A program made the position numbers and the translations under genes. A model generated the notes under the pieces. It saw nothing but the letters and a program-made list of their open reading frames with translations. It was not told the DNA's origin and ran no database searches. A DNA stretch of 64,000 nucleotides from Nitrosomonas sp. HPC101 (GTDB lineage Bacteria > Pseudomonadota > Gammaproteobacteria > Burkholderiales > Nitrosomonadaceae): NCBI RefSeq assembly GCF_009833125.1, contig NZ_QRCC01000010.1, positions 248,001 through 312,000 of the forward strand. The letters are read 5' to 3'. Position 1 is the first letter of the stretch; each line of letters starts with the position of its first letter. This document shows positions 27,660 through 36,696 of this stretch, in pieces.

Positions 27660-27791
27660 GCTTTTGGCCTGTTTGAGTGAATTAAATAATCCCCGATGAG
27701 CATTTCAATTATTTTTTGCATACTCGTTTCTTTCGCGAAGAAGATCGCTGCTTCCTTAACTGGAGTGTCCGGCTTTACTGGACTACGTCAC

Positions 27792-28502
27792 TTAATCAGC
27801 CAGATAGTATTCAACTGTTGATACTACTCTTATTTTTTTGAGGTATGGCGTGTTGGTGTCACGGTCTTCTATTGTAAATTGACCCTGATTCGCCCTTTTC
27901 AGCTTGCCTATTTGACTGTTTGCATCAGAGGCAAGCTTTTCTGCTGCGGCTCTGGCGTTCCGCGTTGCTTCTTCAATCATCGTCGGCTTGATATCATTCA
28001 GCCTTGTGAAGAGGAATTGTGTTTTCTGATTGTATTCATTTCCGCTGAGCGCAATCCCTTTTTTTCCGAGTTCGGCCACATTACCCTGCGAAGTTCTTAC
28101 CCTGTCAATTTTGTCTGAATAAACGGTAATCACTTGCGCAGCCGCATAACGCATGGATACTTCCTGGCTGCCGTATTCCCGCGCAAGCTTGTCGGTTACG
28201 ACCGGGGCTGTCGCTGTAATTTCTTCCATGGCAAATCCGGAAGCCTGCAAATAGGAAATGATCTGCTGCGTATTCACCTCCATGGAGGCATAGAGATCCG
28301 TCAGATCGTTACTTGCGGCTGTGAAGCTGATCGGCCAAACGGCAACATCTGCCGGCATTTCTTGCTCTGCCAGTCCCTTAACAACCACCACACGTTCATA
28401 TTCCTTGAAGCGCAGCACACTTGAACTGATAATCAACCCCATTGCAATCAGACCGGCACAGACAAATGCACCGAGGATAAATGCCGATCGTTGTTCGTTC
28501 AT
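27792..28502 (-). CDS. SIMPL (DUF541) domain protein
   Basis: 236 residues with an N-terminal membrane helix (AFILGAFVCAGLIAMGLII) and a SIMPL/DUF541 domain (VVVVKGLAEQEMPADVAVWPISF ... LFTRLNDIKPTMIEEATRNARAAAEKLASDA). The family forms periplasmic or membrane assemblies; its role is not settled. It is 132 bases upstream of the CHAD operon on the same strand and could share a promoter region, though the gap suggests a separate unit. Confidence 0.82.
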   Translation of the reverse strand: MNEQRSAFILGAFVCAGLIAMGLIISSSVLRFKEYERVVVVKGLAEQEMPADVAVWPISFTAASNDLTDLYASMEVNTQQIISYLQASGFAMEEITATAPVVTDKLAREYGSQEVSMRYAAAQVITVYSDKIDRVRTSQGNVAELGKKGIALSGNEYNQKTQFLFTRLNDIKPTMIEEATRNARAAAEKLASDANSQIGKLKRANQGQFTIEDRDTNTPYLKKIRVVSTVEYYLAD

Positions 28503-28689
28503 CCGATAACCCCCTGTATTCTAGATACTAATCTGTCATTCAGTATACACATCACCCCTCGTTCCTGCGATCACGGCGAAAAAGGGGGCCGGTAAAGTTT
28601 GCCAATGAAGTAGGAGGGCAGGGTAGAGCGCGGTGCCCGATTAGGCAGCGCATCAGCTTTCATCAAACAAGTCATAGAAGTCATAGGGC

Positions 28690-28712
28690 CAGATCCAGAG
28701 CTAAGAAGATGA
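28690..28712 (+). repeat. Left copy of an imperfect direct repeat flanking a TA module
   Basis: CAGATCCAGAGCTAAGAAGA followed by TGA, repeated with few changes at 29488-29509, about 800 bases away. The toxin/antitoxin genes lie between the copies. Confidence 0.5.
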
Positions 28713-28794
28713 ATAACAAGCGTTATTGATTATGGACCTGACCCCGGCTACTATATGATTTTACATAGAATCAATATTGCACTAATATCAACGC

Positions 28795-29115
28795 ATGTAT
28801 ACCAGTTTCAAACGGCCCTTTGCCCAGTATATCAAGAAGGCACGCAAACCCTTGCGACTGGCGATCGAAGATGAAGTGGAAGTGGTGTGTGAGGCGCCAG
28901 AGACTGGTGAGCTCAAGGTGGGCGACCTGGCTGGGATTCGGGTTCACAAGTTCCGCTTTAATCGGCAGGAGTACCTGATGGCCTACCGGCCGCCGGCCAA
29001 GAACGTGCCCGTAGAGTTTTTGATCATCGATTTCTACCAAGTCGGCGTACATGAGAACTTCTACGACGAATTGAAGCAATATTTGCGACACGAAAAGCAA
29101 TCGGGAGAAACATGA
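28795..29115 (+). CDS. RelE/ParE-superfamily toxin
   Basis: 106 residues with the RelE/HigB-like fold pattern: helical N-terminus (FKRPFAQYIKKARKPLRLAIEDEVEVV), then strands VGDLAGIRVHKFRFNRQEYLMAYRPP and VEFLIIDFYQVGVHENFYDELKQYL. Such proteins are ribosome-dependent mRNA interferases or gyrase poisons. It precedes and overlaps its antitoxin by four bases (ATGA), the reversed toxin-first order typical of HigBA. The pair is bracketed by short direct repeats. Confidence 0.82.
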   Translation: MYTSFKRPFAQYIKKARKPLRLAIEDEVEVVCEAPETGELKVGDLAGIRVHKFRFNRQEYLMAYRPPAKNVPVEFLIIDFYQVGVHENFYDELKQYLRHEKQSGET

Positions 29116-29435
29116 TGAACCAAACCTTAACTGCCGAGGACCTTTACGCCGAGATGAAACGGATGTCGGTGAGCGAGCGGGTCCGGTTTTTTTCCATGCT
29201 GGCTAGCAATGCCTTCCGCGAAGATGATTTCACGCATGAGCAAGTGTTTGGCGAAACCCATCAGGAACCGTTTTCCGCTTGGGAAGCCGCTGAATATCTG
29301 GAGGTATCCCTGCCGACGCTACGCCGATACGTACAATCCGGAAAACTCGTCCCTAGCCACGTCGTAGGTCGCAATCAAATGTTCTCCACCCAAACGCTGC
29401 GGGCCTTCAAGCGTAGCCGTGGAGCGCGCAGATAA
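29112..29435 (+). CDS. Antitoxin with excisionase/MerR-type HTH
   Basis: 107 residues. The C-terminal half is a winged HTH of the excisionase type: FSAWEAAEYLEVSLPTLRRYVQSGKLVPSHVVGRNQMFS. The N-terminal half (LTAEDLYAEMKRMSVSERVRFFSMLA) is likely the toxin-binding segment. It should neutralise the preceding RelE-type toxin and repress the operon. The start overlaps the toxin stop by four bases. Confidence 0.82.
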   Translation: MMNQTLTAEDLYAEMKRMSVSERVRFFSMLASNAFREDDFTHEQVFGETHQEPFSAWEAAEYLEVSLPTLRRYVQSGKLVPSHVVGRNQMFSTQTLRAFKRSRGARR

Positions 29436-29478
29436 GTAAACTACCGGGTCAAATCCGGTAACGTCTTATCAGCGCGAG

Positions 29479-29727
29479 TCAGAGGATCAGATCCGGAACT
29501 AGAAGATGAGGCCGCTGGGCTTCCACATACGCTTTATTTGTTGCCATGCGGCTGAAAACAACAAACGTAGTAGACACGAAAGTACCTAAGCACGCAGCCA
29601 CTGCAATCTGTGCACTGACGAGATCTGCATCCTTCATATCTGATCCGCTTGAGGACCAAAGTAGCCACGAAGCAAATACGGCGATCAAAAAGAGGATGAT
29701 GGTTATGACGATTGGTATCTTGTTCAC
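29479..29727 (-). CDS. Small two-helix membrane protein, possibly truncated
   Basis: 82 residues with two predicted membrane helices (IPIVITIILFLIAVFASWLLW; IAVAACLGTFVSTTFVVFSRM). I do not recognise a family. Its last codons run through the right copy of the 22-bp direct repeat (29488-29509), so the original C-terminus may have been replaced when the TA module arrived. Confidence 0.5.
   Translation of the reverse strand: MNKIPIVITIILFLIAVFASWLLWSSSGSDMKDADLVSAQIAVAACLGTFVSTTFVVFSRMATNKAYVEAQRPHLLVPDLIL
29488..29509 (+). repeat. Right copy of an imperfect direct repeat flanking a TA module
   Basis: CAGATCCGGAACTAGAAGAT followed by GA; aligns with 28690-28712 with two substitutions and a one-base gap. 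It overlaps the 3' end of a minus-strand membrane-protein gene. Confidence 0.5.
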
Positions 29728-29807
29728 GGTGGTTCCGACTGGTGTCTCTTAATAGAATGAGGGGCGAACGCGGTATGTTTATTGGCTACAGCGTTGTGGG
29801 TAATCCA

Positions 29808-30164
29808 TCAGCCTTCATCAAACGCGTTTTTGATCCATTCGATGTCATTTTCCCGTGTGCCGGAAATCAGAACTGCATCGAAGCGGCAAGGAAGATCATC
29901 ATCCTGTCTCGCCAGATAATGACGGGCGGCGCGTGTCAGTCTGAGCTGCTTGGCAGGGGTGATGCTGGCAGCGGCGCCACCAAACCGATCACTGGAGCGC
30001 ATCCGGACTTCAACAAATACCAGCGTATCGCCTTCTTGCATAATCAGGTCGATTTCACCAAAGCGGCAGCGGTAATTTTTTTCCAGCAGGATGAGTTTTT
30101 GCTGCTGGAGAAAGGTGGCTGCGCGCTGTTCAGCGGCACTGCCTTTGTTTTCTGTGGATGACAT
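29808..30164 (-). CDS. yraN: YraN/UPF0102-family nuclease-like protein
   Basis: 118 aa from ATG 30164. A TTG at 30200 with AGGT upstream would add 12 residues and is a real alternative. The family pattern is clear: KGSAAEQRAATFLQQQKLILLEKNYRCRFGEIDLIMQEGDTLVFVEVRMRS, with E and D of the restriction-like GEIDLI and the VFVEVR strand, followed by ITPAKQLRLTRAARHYL. The fold is PD-(D/E)XK-like, function not established. In many proteobacteria yraN neighbours rsmI, as here with one ABC gene inserted. Confidence 0.88.
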   Translation of the reverse strand: MSSTENKGSAAEQRAATFLQQQKLILLEKNYRCRFGEIDLIMQEGDTLVFVEVRMRSSDRFGGAAASITPAKQLRLTRAARHYLARQDDDLPCRFDAVLISGTRENDIEWIKNAFDEG

Positions 30165-30219
30165 GGGAATGTCTGTAATTGTTGGCAAGGAGTTTTGCAA
30201 TTGACCTGAAAAGCCAATT

Positions 30220-32010
30220 TCATGGATGCGCTTTCATTTTCTCCCCGGTTTGCACCAGCCACAGGTTGGCGTACAGACCATTGCGCGCCAAGAGTGCCTC
30301 GTGCGTGCCGGCTTCCACCACTTCACCCTTATCCAGCACATAAACGCAGTGGGCGTTGCGGATAGTGGACAGACGGTGGGCGATTACAATGGTGGTGCGG
30401 CCAACGGTAATCCGTTCCAGTGAACGCTGGATGGCAGCTTCTGTTTCGTTGTCCACCGCGGAAGTGGCTTCATCGAGTACCAGTACCGGCGGATTCTTGA
30501 GAACGGCCCGGGCAATCGAGATGCGCTGGCGCTGGCCGCCGGAGAGTTTCTGCCCGCGTTCGCCGACGACGGTCTGATAATCATCCGGCAGTTCCATGAT
30601 GAAATCGTGAGCTTCGGCTGTTCTGGCTGCAGCGATGACGTCTTCCATGCTGGCGCCAAAAGAGCCATATGCAATATTTTCATACACGGTGCCGTGGAAC
30701 AGGTAAACATCCTGGCTGACCAGGCCGATCGACTGGCGTAAGTCATGCAGACGCAAGTCGCGGATATCGTGGCCATCCAGCAGGATGCGGCCTTGTTGTG
30801 GTTCGTAGAAACGCAGCAGCAGTTTGACGATCGTACTCTTACCGCTGCCGGTGGCGCCTACCAGCGCAATCGTCTGGCCGGCAGGTACCGTCAGGGACAG
30901 GTGATTCAGTGTTGATGTGCGCCGCTCATAGTTGAAACTGATGTCGTCAAAAATGATTTCACCGTTGACCTGTGCAACAGGGAGTGTTTGCGGCCCGTCT
31001 GTAATGGTGGGTTGTGCCTGTAATAAATCCAGCACGCGATGGGTGGAGGCCATCGCGCGCTGGTACAGATCCAGTGTTTCTCCCAGGCGGGTGAGCGGCC
31101 ACAGCAGGCGCTGGGTCATGAATACCAGAATACTGTAGGCGCCAACATTGAGTTCGCCATCGGCAGCCATTAGCCCCGCTGCAACCATGATGGCGCTGAA
31201 ACCGAGTGCAATCACCATGCGGATAATGGGTACAAACGTGGCACTCAGGGCAATGGCATGCTGATTTTTTTCCTGATAGATCTGGCTTTCGCGCTCGATC
31301 TGGCTCAGTTCGTATTGCTCGGTGGTATAACTTTTGATGGTGGCGATGCCGCCGAGATTATTGGACAGGTAGCTGTTCAGAATACTGACCTGTTCGCGGA
31401 CAGCCATGTAGCGCGGGGCAATGCGTTTCTGGAACAGCCAGGAACCAGCGACGACAAACGGCATGGGCAATAACGCCATCCACGCCACACCGGGCGTCAG
31501 GTAGATGAACATGCCGCCTACCGTGATAACGGTAGTCAGCAGCTGGATGAGGTCATTTGCGCCCACATCCAGAAACCGCTCCAGCTGATTGATGTCATCG
31601 TTCAGAATCGCCATCATTCCGCCAGTGCTGCGTTCCTCGAAATAGGCCAGCTCCAGTTTTTGAATATGCTGGTAGGCATCCAGGCGCAAAGTATGTTGAA
31701 TATCCTGTGCCAGATTGCGCCAGCAAAGTTTGAGCAGATATTCCCAAATGGATTCAAACCCCCAGACAATGAGTGTGAGTGTAGCCAGTATCCATAACTG
31801 AGTGGAAACCTCCGGGAATCCGAACTGGGCAAAGATGGATGTCTGTTGATTGACGACAATATCCACTGCCATACCGATCAGCACGGGGGGCGCCAGATCA
31901 AACAGTTTATTAAGAATTGAATAGAGCGTAGCCAGCCAGATGCGGCTGCGGAACAGATGGCCATAGCGCAGCAGGCGAACCAGCGGAGCGGTTGTGTGAC
32001 TGGGTGTCAT
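30220..32010 (-). CDS. ABC exporter, fused membrane and ATPase domains (MsbA-like)
   Basis: 596 aa from ATG 32010 (MTPSHTTAPLVRLLRYG); the frame extends to 32112 but those residues have no family character. Six membrane helices fill about 1-310. The ATPase has Walker A GATGSGKSTIVKL, Q-loop GLVSQDVYLFHGTV, signature KLSGGQRQRISIARAV, Walker B VLVLDEATSAVD and switch His in VIAHRLSTI. It is a half-transporter that should homodimerise. Substrate unknown; lipid or drug export is typical. It sits between yraN and the divergent rsmI. Confidence 0.9.
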   Translation of the reverse strand: MTPSHTTAPLVRLLRYGHLFRSRIWLATLYSILNKLFDLAPPVLIGMAVDIVVNQQTSIFAQFGFPEVSTQLWILATLTLIVWGFESIWEYLLKLCWRNLAQDIQHTLRLDAYQHIQKLELAYFEERSTGGMMAILNDDINQLERFLDVGANDLIQLLTTVITVGGMFIYLTPGVAWMALLPMPFVVAGSWLFQKRIAPRYMAVREQVSILNSYLSNNLGGIATIKSYTTEQYELSQIERESQIYQEKNQHAIALSATFVPIIRMVIALGFSAIMVAAGLMAADGELNVGAYSILVFMTQRLLWPLTRLGETLDLYQRAMASTHRVLDLLQAQPTITDGPQTLPVAQVNGEIIFDDISFNYERRTSTLNHLSLTVPAGQTIALVGATGSGKSTIVKLLLRFYEPQQGRILLDGHDIRDLRLHDLRQSIGLVSQDVYLFHGTVYENIAYGSFGASMEDVIAAARTAEAHDFIMELPDDYQTVVGERGQKLSGGQRQRISIARAVLKNPPVLVLDEATSAVDNETEAAIQRSLERITVGRTTIVIAHRLSTIRNAHCVYVLDKGEVVEAGTHEALLARNGLYANLWLVQTGEKMKAHP

Positions 32011-32142
32011 AAAATATCGGATGGGTTGGTTAAACAGATTGGAACCTGGCTGGCCGTGCATGGAAAAAGCAGGGGAACTGCCGTATAGTGCGGCCACGCC
32101 CGTAAAAACCATCAGATCAGAACAGACGTTTATAACCAGAAA

Positions 32143-33027
32143 ATGCCAACTGCTGCAGGAATAGCCAAAGGGACATTATATGTGGTTGGTACGCCCATCG
32201 GAAATTTACGTGATATTTCCCTGCGGGCGCTGGAGATATTGTCTGCAGTCGATTGCATTGCTGCCGAGCATGTCCAGCATGCGCAAAAACTGCTGGCAGG
32301 GCACATGTTGTCCGCCAGCCACACCCGTATCCTGCCACTGCATCAGCACAATGAAGGCAGCGCAGCGTACAAAATCATCGAATGGCTGGAGCAGGGCAAG
32401 GCAATCGCCCTGATTTCTGATGCCGGCACGCCGGGTGTCTCTGATCCTGGTGCCTTGCTGGTGCAGCAGGTGCGGGCGCGCAATTTGCCGGTTGTACCGG
32501 TTCCCGGTGCCAATGCGGCGTTATGTGCCTTGTCCGCTTCCGGCCTGATCGCGCCGCATTTTTTCTTTTACGGATTCCTGCCGACCAAAAGCGGCGAGCG
32601 CCAGCGCAAACTGGCTGGCCTGAAAACGTTGTACGCCTGCATTCTGATTTTTTATGAAGCGCCACACCGCATTCTCGAATGTGTAACGGATATGCTGGCT
32701 GTATTTGGCACCGGCCGTGAAATCACCTTTGCCCGCGAACTGACCAAGCTATTCGAGACAATTCATACCTGTCCGCTGGGAGAGGCGCTGGACTGGCTGC
32801 AGGCCGATGAAAACCGGCAGCGGGGTGAATTTGTGCTGCTGCTTGCGCCGCTGGAAGCGCCGCAGCAGGAGGAGATCAGCCCGCAGGCCATGCAGACACT
32901 GGCCACCCTGCAAAGAGAACTGCCTTTGAAACAGGCTGTGCAGCTGGCTGCAGAAATAACGGGCGAGAGTAGAAAAAAACTGTATGCCCGGGCGTTGCTG
33001 GAACAGAAAACGAAGAAATTGATCTGA
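32143..33027 (+). CDS. rsmI: 16S rRNA 2'-O-methyltransferase RsmI
   Basis: Methylates the ribose of C1402 in 16S rRNA using SAM. The 294-residue protein shows the tetrapyrrole-methylase-type fold with the signature TLYVVGTPIGNLRDISLRALEIL, the C-P-region ALISDAGTPGVSDPGA, FFFYGFLP, ILIFYEAPHRI and the REITFARELTKLFE block. Start and length are as usual. It is divergent from the ABC exporter and close to yraN. Confidence 0.94.
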   Translation: MPTAAGIAKGTLYVVGTPIGNLRDISLRALEILSAVDCIAAEHVQHAQKLLAGHMLSASHTRILPLHQHNEGSAAYKIIEWLEQGKAIALISDAGTPGVSDPGALLVQQVRARNLPVVPVPGANAALCALSASGLIAPHFFFYGFLPTKSGERQRKLAGLKTLYACILIFYEAPHRILECVTDMLAVFGTGREITFARELTKLFETIHTCPLGEALDWLQADENRQRGEFVLLLAPLEAPQQEEISPQAMQTLATLQRELPLKQAVQLAAEITGESRKKLYARALLEQKTKKLI

Positions 33028-33152
33028 GAGAACCACTGCAAAACGATCTGTGGTGTGTGGGAGACATGTAAAACGTAAAACATCCATTTTGCGCAGGTAG
33101 GCCCCGATATATTCCAATGACAGCCTCGCTATTTGAAGAGGAAAAGAGAATA

Positions 33153-33869
33153 TTAACCAAAAGTCGCTATATCTATGGTGATCCACACCGTGCCCGGATG
33201 CTTTTCCACCTTGATCTGATCACCTTCGAGCCGATAGGTCAGCTGGCAGTTGTGCCTTGGATTGGATAACACGCCTGGATTGAATACGACCATATTTTCA
33301 CCCGACGATCTGCGAACAGATTGAATCAACAGTCCCGGATGTCCTTCCCGATGAATGCGTGCGCCTGCTGACTGGGTCAGTGTGTAATCAGAAGGGTGTA
33401 ACAAATCCGGGTATTCCGCGGTGATTTTTCGAAAATCCAGTAAGGCTGCCCTGCAGGCAACCGAATAAACTTTCCGCTCAGCCACAATGGCTTCATGTTC
33501 ATATCCCGCATCGCTCAACAAGCCACGATACCAGTGATACGCCGACTCGTAGACCGTGGTTTCAATCAATTCTGAGCCGTACCAGACCCCGTGTGTTCCA
33601 TCTGAAAATCGGCTGGATTGCCAATGTTTGAATGGCCAGGTTATGGCATTGAACCACTCAGCCTCTTCGAACGGTCGATCGATGATGGGGGTATATGATC
33701 GATACAGCGGTGGCCTGATCTCGGCTTCTACTTTCTGTGCCAGAAGCCATTCGGCCGAATCGTCTGTCAGATCATCGAACAAGTCTTGTGACTGACGCAG
33801 GGATACAATGTTTCGGGCGACATCCTGATGAACATCGACCAGCGTAAGTTGAGCGAACAGAGCATTCAT
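33153..33869 (-). CDS. RES-domain toxin
   Basis: 238 residues. The RES-type core is visible as PPLYRSYTP (Arg near the substrate pocket), [24 protein letters not shown] (Tyr/Glu), and a late [19 protein letters not shown] (Ser). RES toxins degrade NAD+ and arrest growth. The gene lies 12 bases after the stop of an Xre/MbcA-type antitoxin, the standard RES-Xre order. The 125 bases between its end and rsmI contain no gene. Confidence 0.85.
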   Translation of the reverse strand: MNALFAQLTLVDVHQDVARNIVSLRQSQDLFDDLTDDSAEWLLAQKVEAEIRPPLYRSYTPIIDRPFEEAEWFNAITWPFKHWQSSRFSDGTHGVWYGSELIETTVYESAYHWYRGLLSDAGYEHEAIVAERKVYSVACRAALLDFRKITAEYPDLLHPSDYTLTQSAGARIHREGHPGLLIQSVRRSSGENMVVFNPGVLSNPRHNCQLTYRLEGDQIKVEKHPGTVWITIDIATFG

Positions 33870-33881
33870 GCAGTTCCCGAT

Positions 33882-34277
33882 TCAAGCACCACGAGCACGA
33901 TCCAGGTAGCTTCGCACCATCAGCAACCCGGCAAAGCCCCATTCCCTGATCACCTCGACCGGGGTCAGGTTGCCGAATGCTTTATTGCGAGTGGTCATCC
34001 AGCGGTACGCCAGATCCCGATTCTGCGGAAATAACAAACGCAGGTTTTTATGGATCCCTAACAGGTGGCCTACCCGCTCGTACTGGTCCCGGCTGGTGCC
34101 AATGGCCTCACCCTTGCGATAGCGTGCCAGTGCAGCCCGGTTACTGGCAGCGATACCCAGCAGGGCTGCCTGATCTTCCGTGCTCAATTGCCAGTGATCG
34201 AGCAATGTCATGACCATCCTGGCGAGTGCGCCGCGATCACGGGATGTACTTTCCTCTCGTCTGGTAATGGCTGTCAT
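33882..34277 (-). CDS. Xre/MbcA-ParS-type antitoxin of a RES toxin
   Basis: 131 residues. The N-terminal Xre-like HTH ([39 protein letters not shown]) is followed by the DUF2384/MbcA-ParS toxin-binding domain ([58 protein letters not shown]). It binds the RES toxin and represses its own promoter. A promoter with an overlapping palindrome lies 20-65 bases upstream. Confidence 0.9.
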   Translation of the reverse strand: MTAITRREESTSRDRGALARMVMTLLDHWQLSTEDQAALLGIAASNRAALARYRKGEAIGTSRDQYERVGHLLGIHKNLRLLFPQNRDLAYRWMTTRNKAFGNLTPVEVIREWGFAGLLMVRSYLDRARGA

Positions 34278-34296
34278 GGCCTGTTCCTCGTGTTGA

Positions 34297-34342
34297 ACTG
34301 ATGCTGTAGATCAGTATAGTGTATTTGTTGCTATTTATACAA
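34297..34342 (-). promoter_or_regulatory. Promoter and operator-like palindrome of the RES-Xre operon
   Basis: On the minus strand, TTGTAT (34342-34337) and TATACT (34318-34313) are spaced by 18 bases, a good sigma70-type pair. The palindrome ACTGAT-n7-ATCAGT at 34297-34315 overlaps the -10 end and the expected start point, a fitting place for autorepression by the Xre antitoxin. Confidence 0.6.
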
Positions 34343-34501
34343 AAAACGTATTTAACAAAACAATACTAGGCATAATGTAACGCTGACGCCGATACTGAAT
34401 TGCCACGTCAGCTACGCTTTCTCGCCGACTTTTGCCTTGAGCCGACTGCCTTGCTAACGTTTTTCAGAGGTTCCCTGATTTGTTCTTGTGCAGCAATGCC
34501 T

Positions 34502-35965
34502 TCAGATAACAGGCGGCATCATGCCGCGATGAAATATCCATGCGACGCCGTAAGCAATTGGCGCAATGATGCCGAACAGCGCGATTGCATACAGCAGTGC
34601 CAGTTTGCCCATCCCTTTGAGTTTGCTGAAATCGGTGATGATGCCGATGCTGATAAAGGTGAGCATAAACATCATGTTACGCATTGGTCCTTCGACTGAG
34701 GCAGCAGCTTTATGCAAAGTTTCAGCAGCCTCTTCTCCGCTGGAGGCGAGCAGAATGTACGAAATCCAGACCAGCAGATAACCCAGAACAAATTTTGGGA
34801 AGCGATGCCAGATCTCCATCAGTCCGATTCTGGATTGACCAGGTTTGCGTTCCACTTTATAGACCCATACCAATGCCAGAACGAAGGCCCAGACACCAAT
34901 AAACATATCGATCCAGATTTTCGTGGTCAGGGATGCCATCAGGATCCAGCCTTCTTTCCAGACGATACCCAGGTTGGCTTCGGCATTGGCGCGCATCAAT
35001 TCATCCAGCATGGCACCGGCAGCCGCGTCGGCACCATCGGTTTTGACTGTCAGTCCCAGAGCAGAGCCGTTGACGATCGGTTGCTCCGGTGCGACCGCTG
35101 TATAAAATCCTGGCAGGATAATGAGTTCGAACATGGCAAAGATTACGACCAGGATCGAGACGAATACCGGGAGCGCCGGGCGGGCACGGATGGCACCGGC
35201 GGTGGCGATGGCAGCCGATATGCCGCAAATGGAAATGCCGGAAGAAAAGACTGCTGCGGCATCCCGTGACAAGTGGAATACTCTGCGGCCAAGTGCATAG
35301 ACGATTGGCCAGAACAACAGATAGGCAACAAAGGTGGCAGCCATCCCAGTGATGACCAGCTCGGTAATGAAGCCGGCTGCTTCGATCGACATGATGCCGA
35401 TTTTGATTCCCAGAAAAACAATGGCTGTTTTGATGAACCATTCCGGTTTGGCGGCTTCGCTGAGAAAGCGAGCGGTATTTTTGAAAAAATTGCCAATGAT
35501 GAGCCCGACCAGCAGCGCCAGCAGGTAAGAGAAACCACTGCCAAGCGACAGCCCCCAGGATATACCGTACTTATCCATTTCATACACAGAGGCCTTGAAA
35601 TGAGCTTCATGGCCGATGATCCAGATGATCCAGGTCATGGCGAACAGGATGCTCCAGCTGACAAAAAATTGTTTCAGGTCAAATTTCATCGACCATGCAG
35701 CCAGACAGGTCAGGGCAGTGAATACCAGATATGTCATCAAAAGTGACAATGCCGGATGCCATGGTGGTGTGCCACTGGATTTCAATACATTCTCCAGAGA
35801 GAATTCTCCCCATACCCAGGTTTCGGGCTTTGCCATCCAGCCGGTCAGCTCCCACCCCCAGAGAGAACTGACACTTGCCATGAACATGATCAATCCCAGC
35901 CAGACTGCCCACCAGTCTTCGGTTCTGGCCATGCCCGAATACCATTTGTCATTTATTGCGTACAT
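34502..35965 (-). CDS. YeiH/UPF0324-type putative sulfate (anion) exporter
   Basis: 487 residues with about 11-12 membrane helices. The conserved core of the family is seen as KTAIVFLGIKIGIMSIEAAGF, the SRDAAAVFSSGISICGISAAIATAGAIRA block (helix-breaking substrate region), VFVSILVVIFAMFELIILPG and FPKFVLGYLLVWISYILLA. The family is annotated as putative sulfate exporters; substrate evidence is thin. The protein is longer than the approximately 340-residue YeiH of E. coli because of an N-terminal extension and a central insert (about 300-345). It ends a three-gene operon with two small proteins. Confidence 0.82.
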   Translation of the reverse strand: MYAINDKWYSGMARTEDWWAVWLGLIMFMASVSSLWGWELTGWMAKPETWVWGEFSLENVLKSSGTPPWHPALSLLMTYLVFTALTCLAAWSMKFDLKQFFVSWSILFAMTWIIWIIGHEAHFKASVYEMDKYGISWGLSLGSGFSYLLALLVGLIIGNFFKNTARFLSEAAKPEWFIKTAIVFLGIKIGIMSIEAAGFITELVITGMAATFVAYLLFWPIVYALGRRVFHLSRDAAAVFSSGISICGISAAIATAGAIRARPALPVFVSILVVIFAMFELIILPGFYTAVAPEQPIVNGSALGLTVKTDGADAAAGAMLDELMRANAEANLGIVWKEGWILMASLTTKIWIDMFIGVWAFVLALVWVYKVERKPGQSRIGLMEIWHRFPKFVLGYLLVWISYILLASSGEEAAETLHKAAASVEGPMRNMMFMLTFISIGIITDFSKLKGMGKLALLYAIALFGIIAPIAYGVAWIFHRGMMPPVI

Positions 35966-35986
35966 TTTTTTTCTTATTCCTTGTGT

Positions 35987-36265
35987 TTATTGCACCAGTG
36001 CTACCGTTGATTTCAAATCCAGGCGGATGTGGCGATTGAAATAATGGTAGGCGTACTGGCGTATCCAAGCGGGAATGCAGCTGTGATCGAACACCATAAA
36101 GACCGTAACGCAGCTATTTTCCGGAAATAATTGCCTGTTCAACAGATGCCTGGCCAGATCTTCATCCAGCTCTGCCAGAGTGTGTCCGCAAGCTTTAAAA
36201 TCCTGATGGTATGCAATCCAGCTGATGCCGTTATGGATCAACCGGACTTCCAGATCCGCTTTCAT
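35987..36265 (-). CDS. Small conserved-looking protein upstream of the YeiH-type transporter
   Basis: 92 residues, soluble, rich in His, Arg and aromatic residues (LVRLIHNGISWIAYHQDFKACGHTLAELDEDLARHLL). I recall small DUF5395-like proteins of this size beside such transporters, but cannot confirm membership. It starts 3 bases after the preceding small membrane-protein gene and ends 21 bases before the transporter, so it is co-translated with them. Confidence 0.65.
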   Translation of the reverse strand: MKADLEVRLIHNGISWIAYHQDFKACGHTLAELDEDLARHLLNRQLFPENSCVTVFMVFDHSCIPAWIRQYAYHYFNRHIRLDLKSTVALVQ

Positions 36266-36268
36266 TCT

Positions 36269-36478
36269 TTATCCCGGAAGCAGGAACCAGTCCACCAGAA
36301 TGCCCAGAATAATGAGCGCTGCGATACCGATGCCGATACTCCACAGGCACAGGCTGGTTTCCCAGCTTTCCCAGGGTTCGGGCTCTCCCAGTACGGATTG
36401 ATCAGGTATCAGTTTGCTTGCGTTGTTCTCAGGGACAGGGTCATAAACCCCATTGTTGGTGTCATGTGTTGTCGTCAT
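36269..36478 (-). CDS. Small tail-anchored membrane protein
   Basis: 69 aa from ATG 36478 (MTTTHDTNNGVYDP); the frame extends to 36526 without added support. A polar N-terminus is followed by one membrane helix (SLCLWSIGIGIAALIILGILVDWFLLP) at the very C-terminus. First gene of the operon with the 92-residue protein and the transporter. Family not recognised; a subunit or assembly factor of the transporter is plausible. Confidence 0.6.
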   Translation of the reverse strand: MTTTHDTNNGVYDPVPENNASKLIPDQSVLGEPEPWESWETSLCLWSIGIGIAALIILGILVDWFLLPG

Positions 36479-36655
36479 TGTCGTTCTCGCATAGAAAAAT
36501 ATTCCCGATCGGAAAATGCATGTCATTCGCGCTCAGGAGCTGTTTAACCTTAGCACACATAATCCCGCGTCCGAAGCGGCATGTCCATAGCCATCATGCG
36601 GGTCGATCTGAAGACTGGACGTCTCAGATTGCGTGCCGCATAGCGCTGGATGGCA

Positions 36656-36689
36656 TATAGTGGCTGATTCTTATTCTGAATCAGCGAGG
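36656..36689 (+). promoter_or_regulatory. pyrC leader: -10 box and hairpin next to the ribosome-binding site
   Basis: TATAGT at 36656-36661 is a good -10. Immediately after it, GCTGATTC (36663-36670) pairs perfectly with GAATCAGC (36678-36685), whose last bases run into the Shine-Dalgarno GCGAGG (36684-36689). Depending on the exact start nucleotide the transcript would include or lose the left arm. This is the architecture by which E. coli pyrC is controlled through nucleotide-dependent start-site choice. Confidence 0.55.
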
Positions 36690-36696
36690 CAACAAA

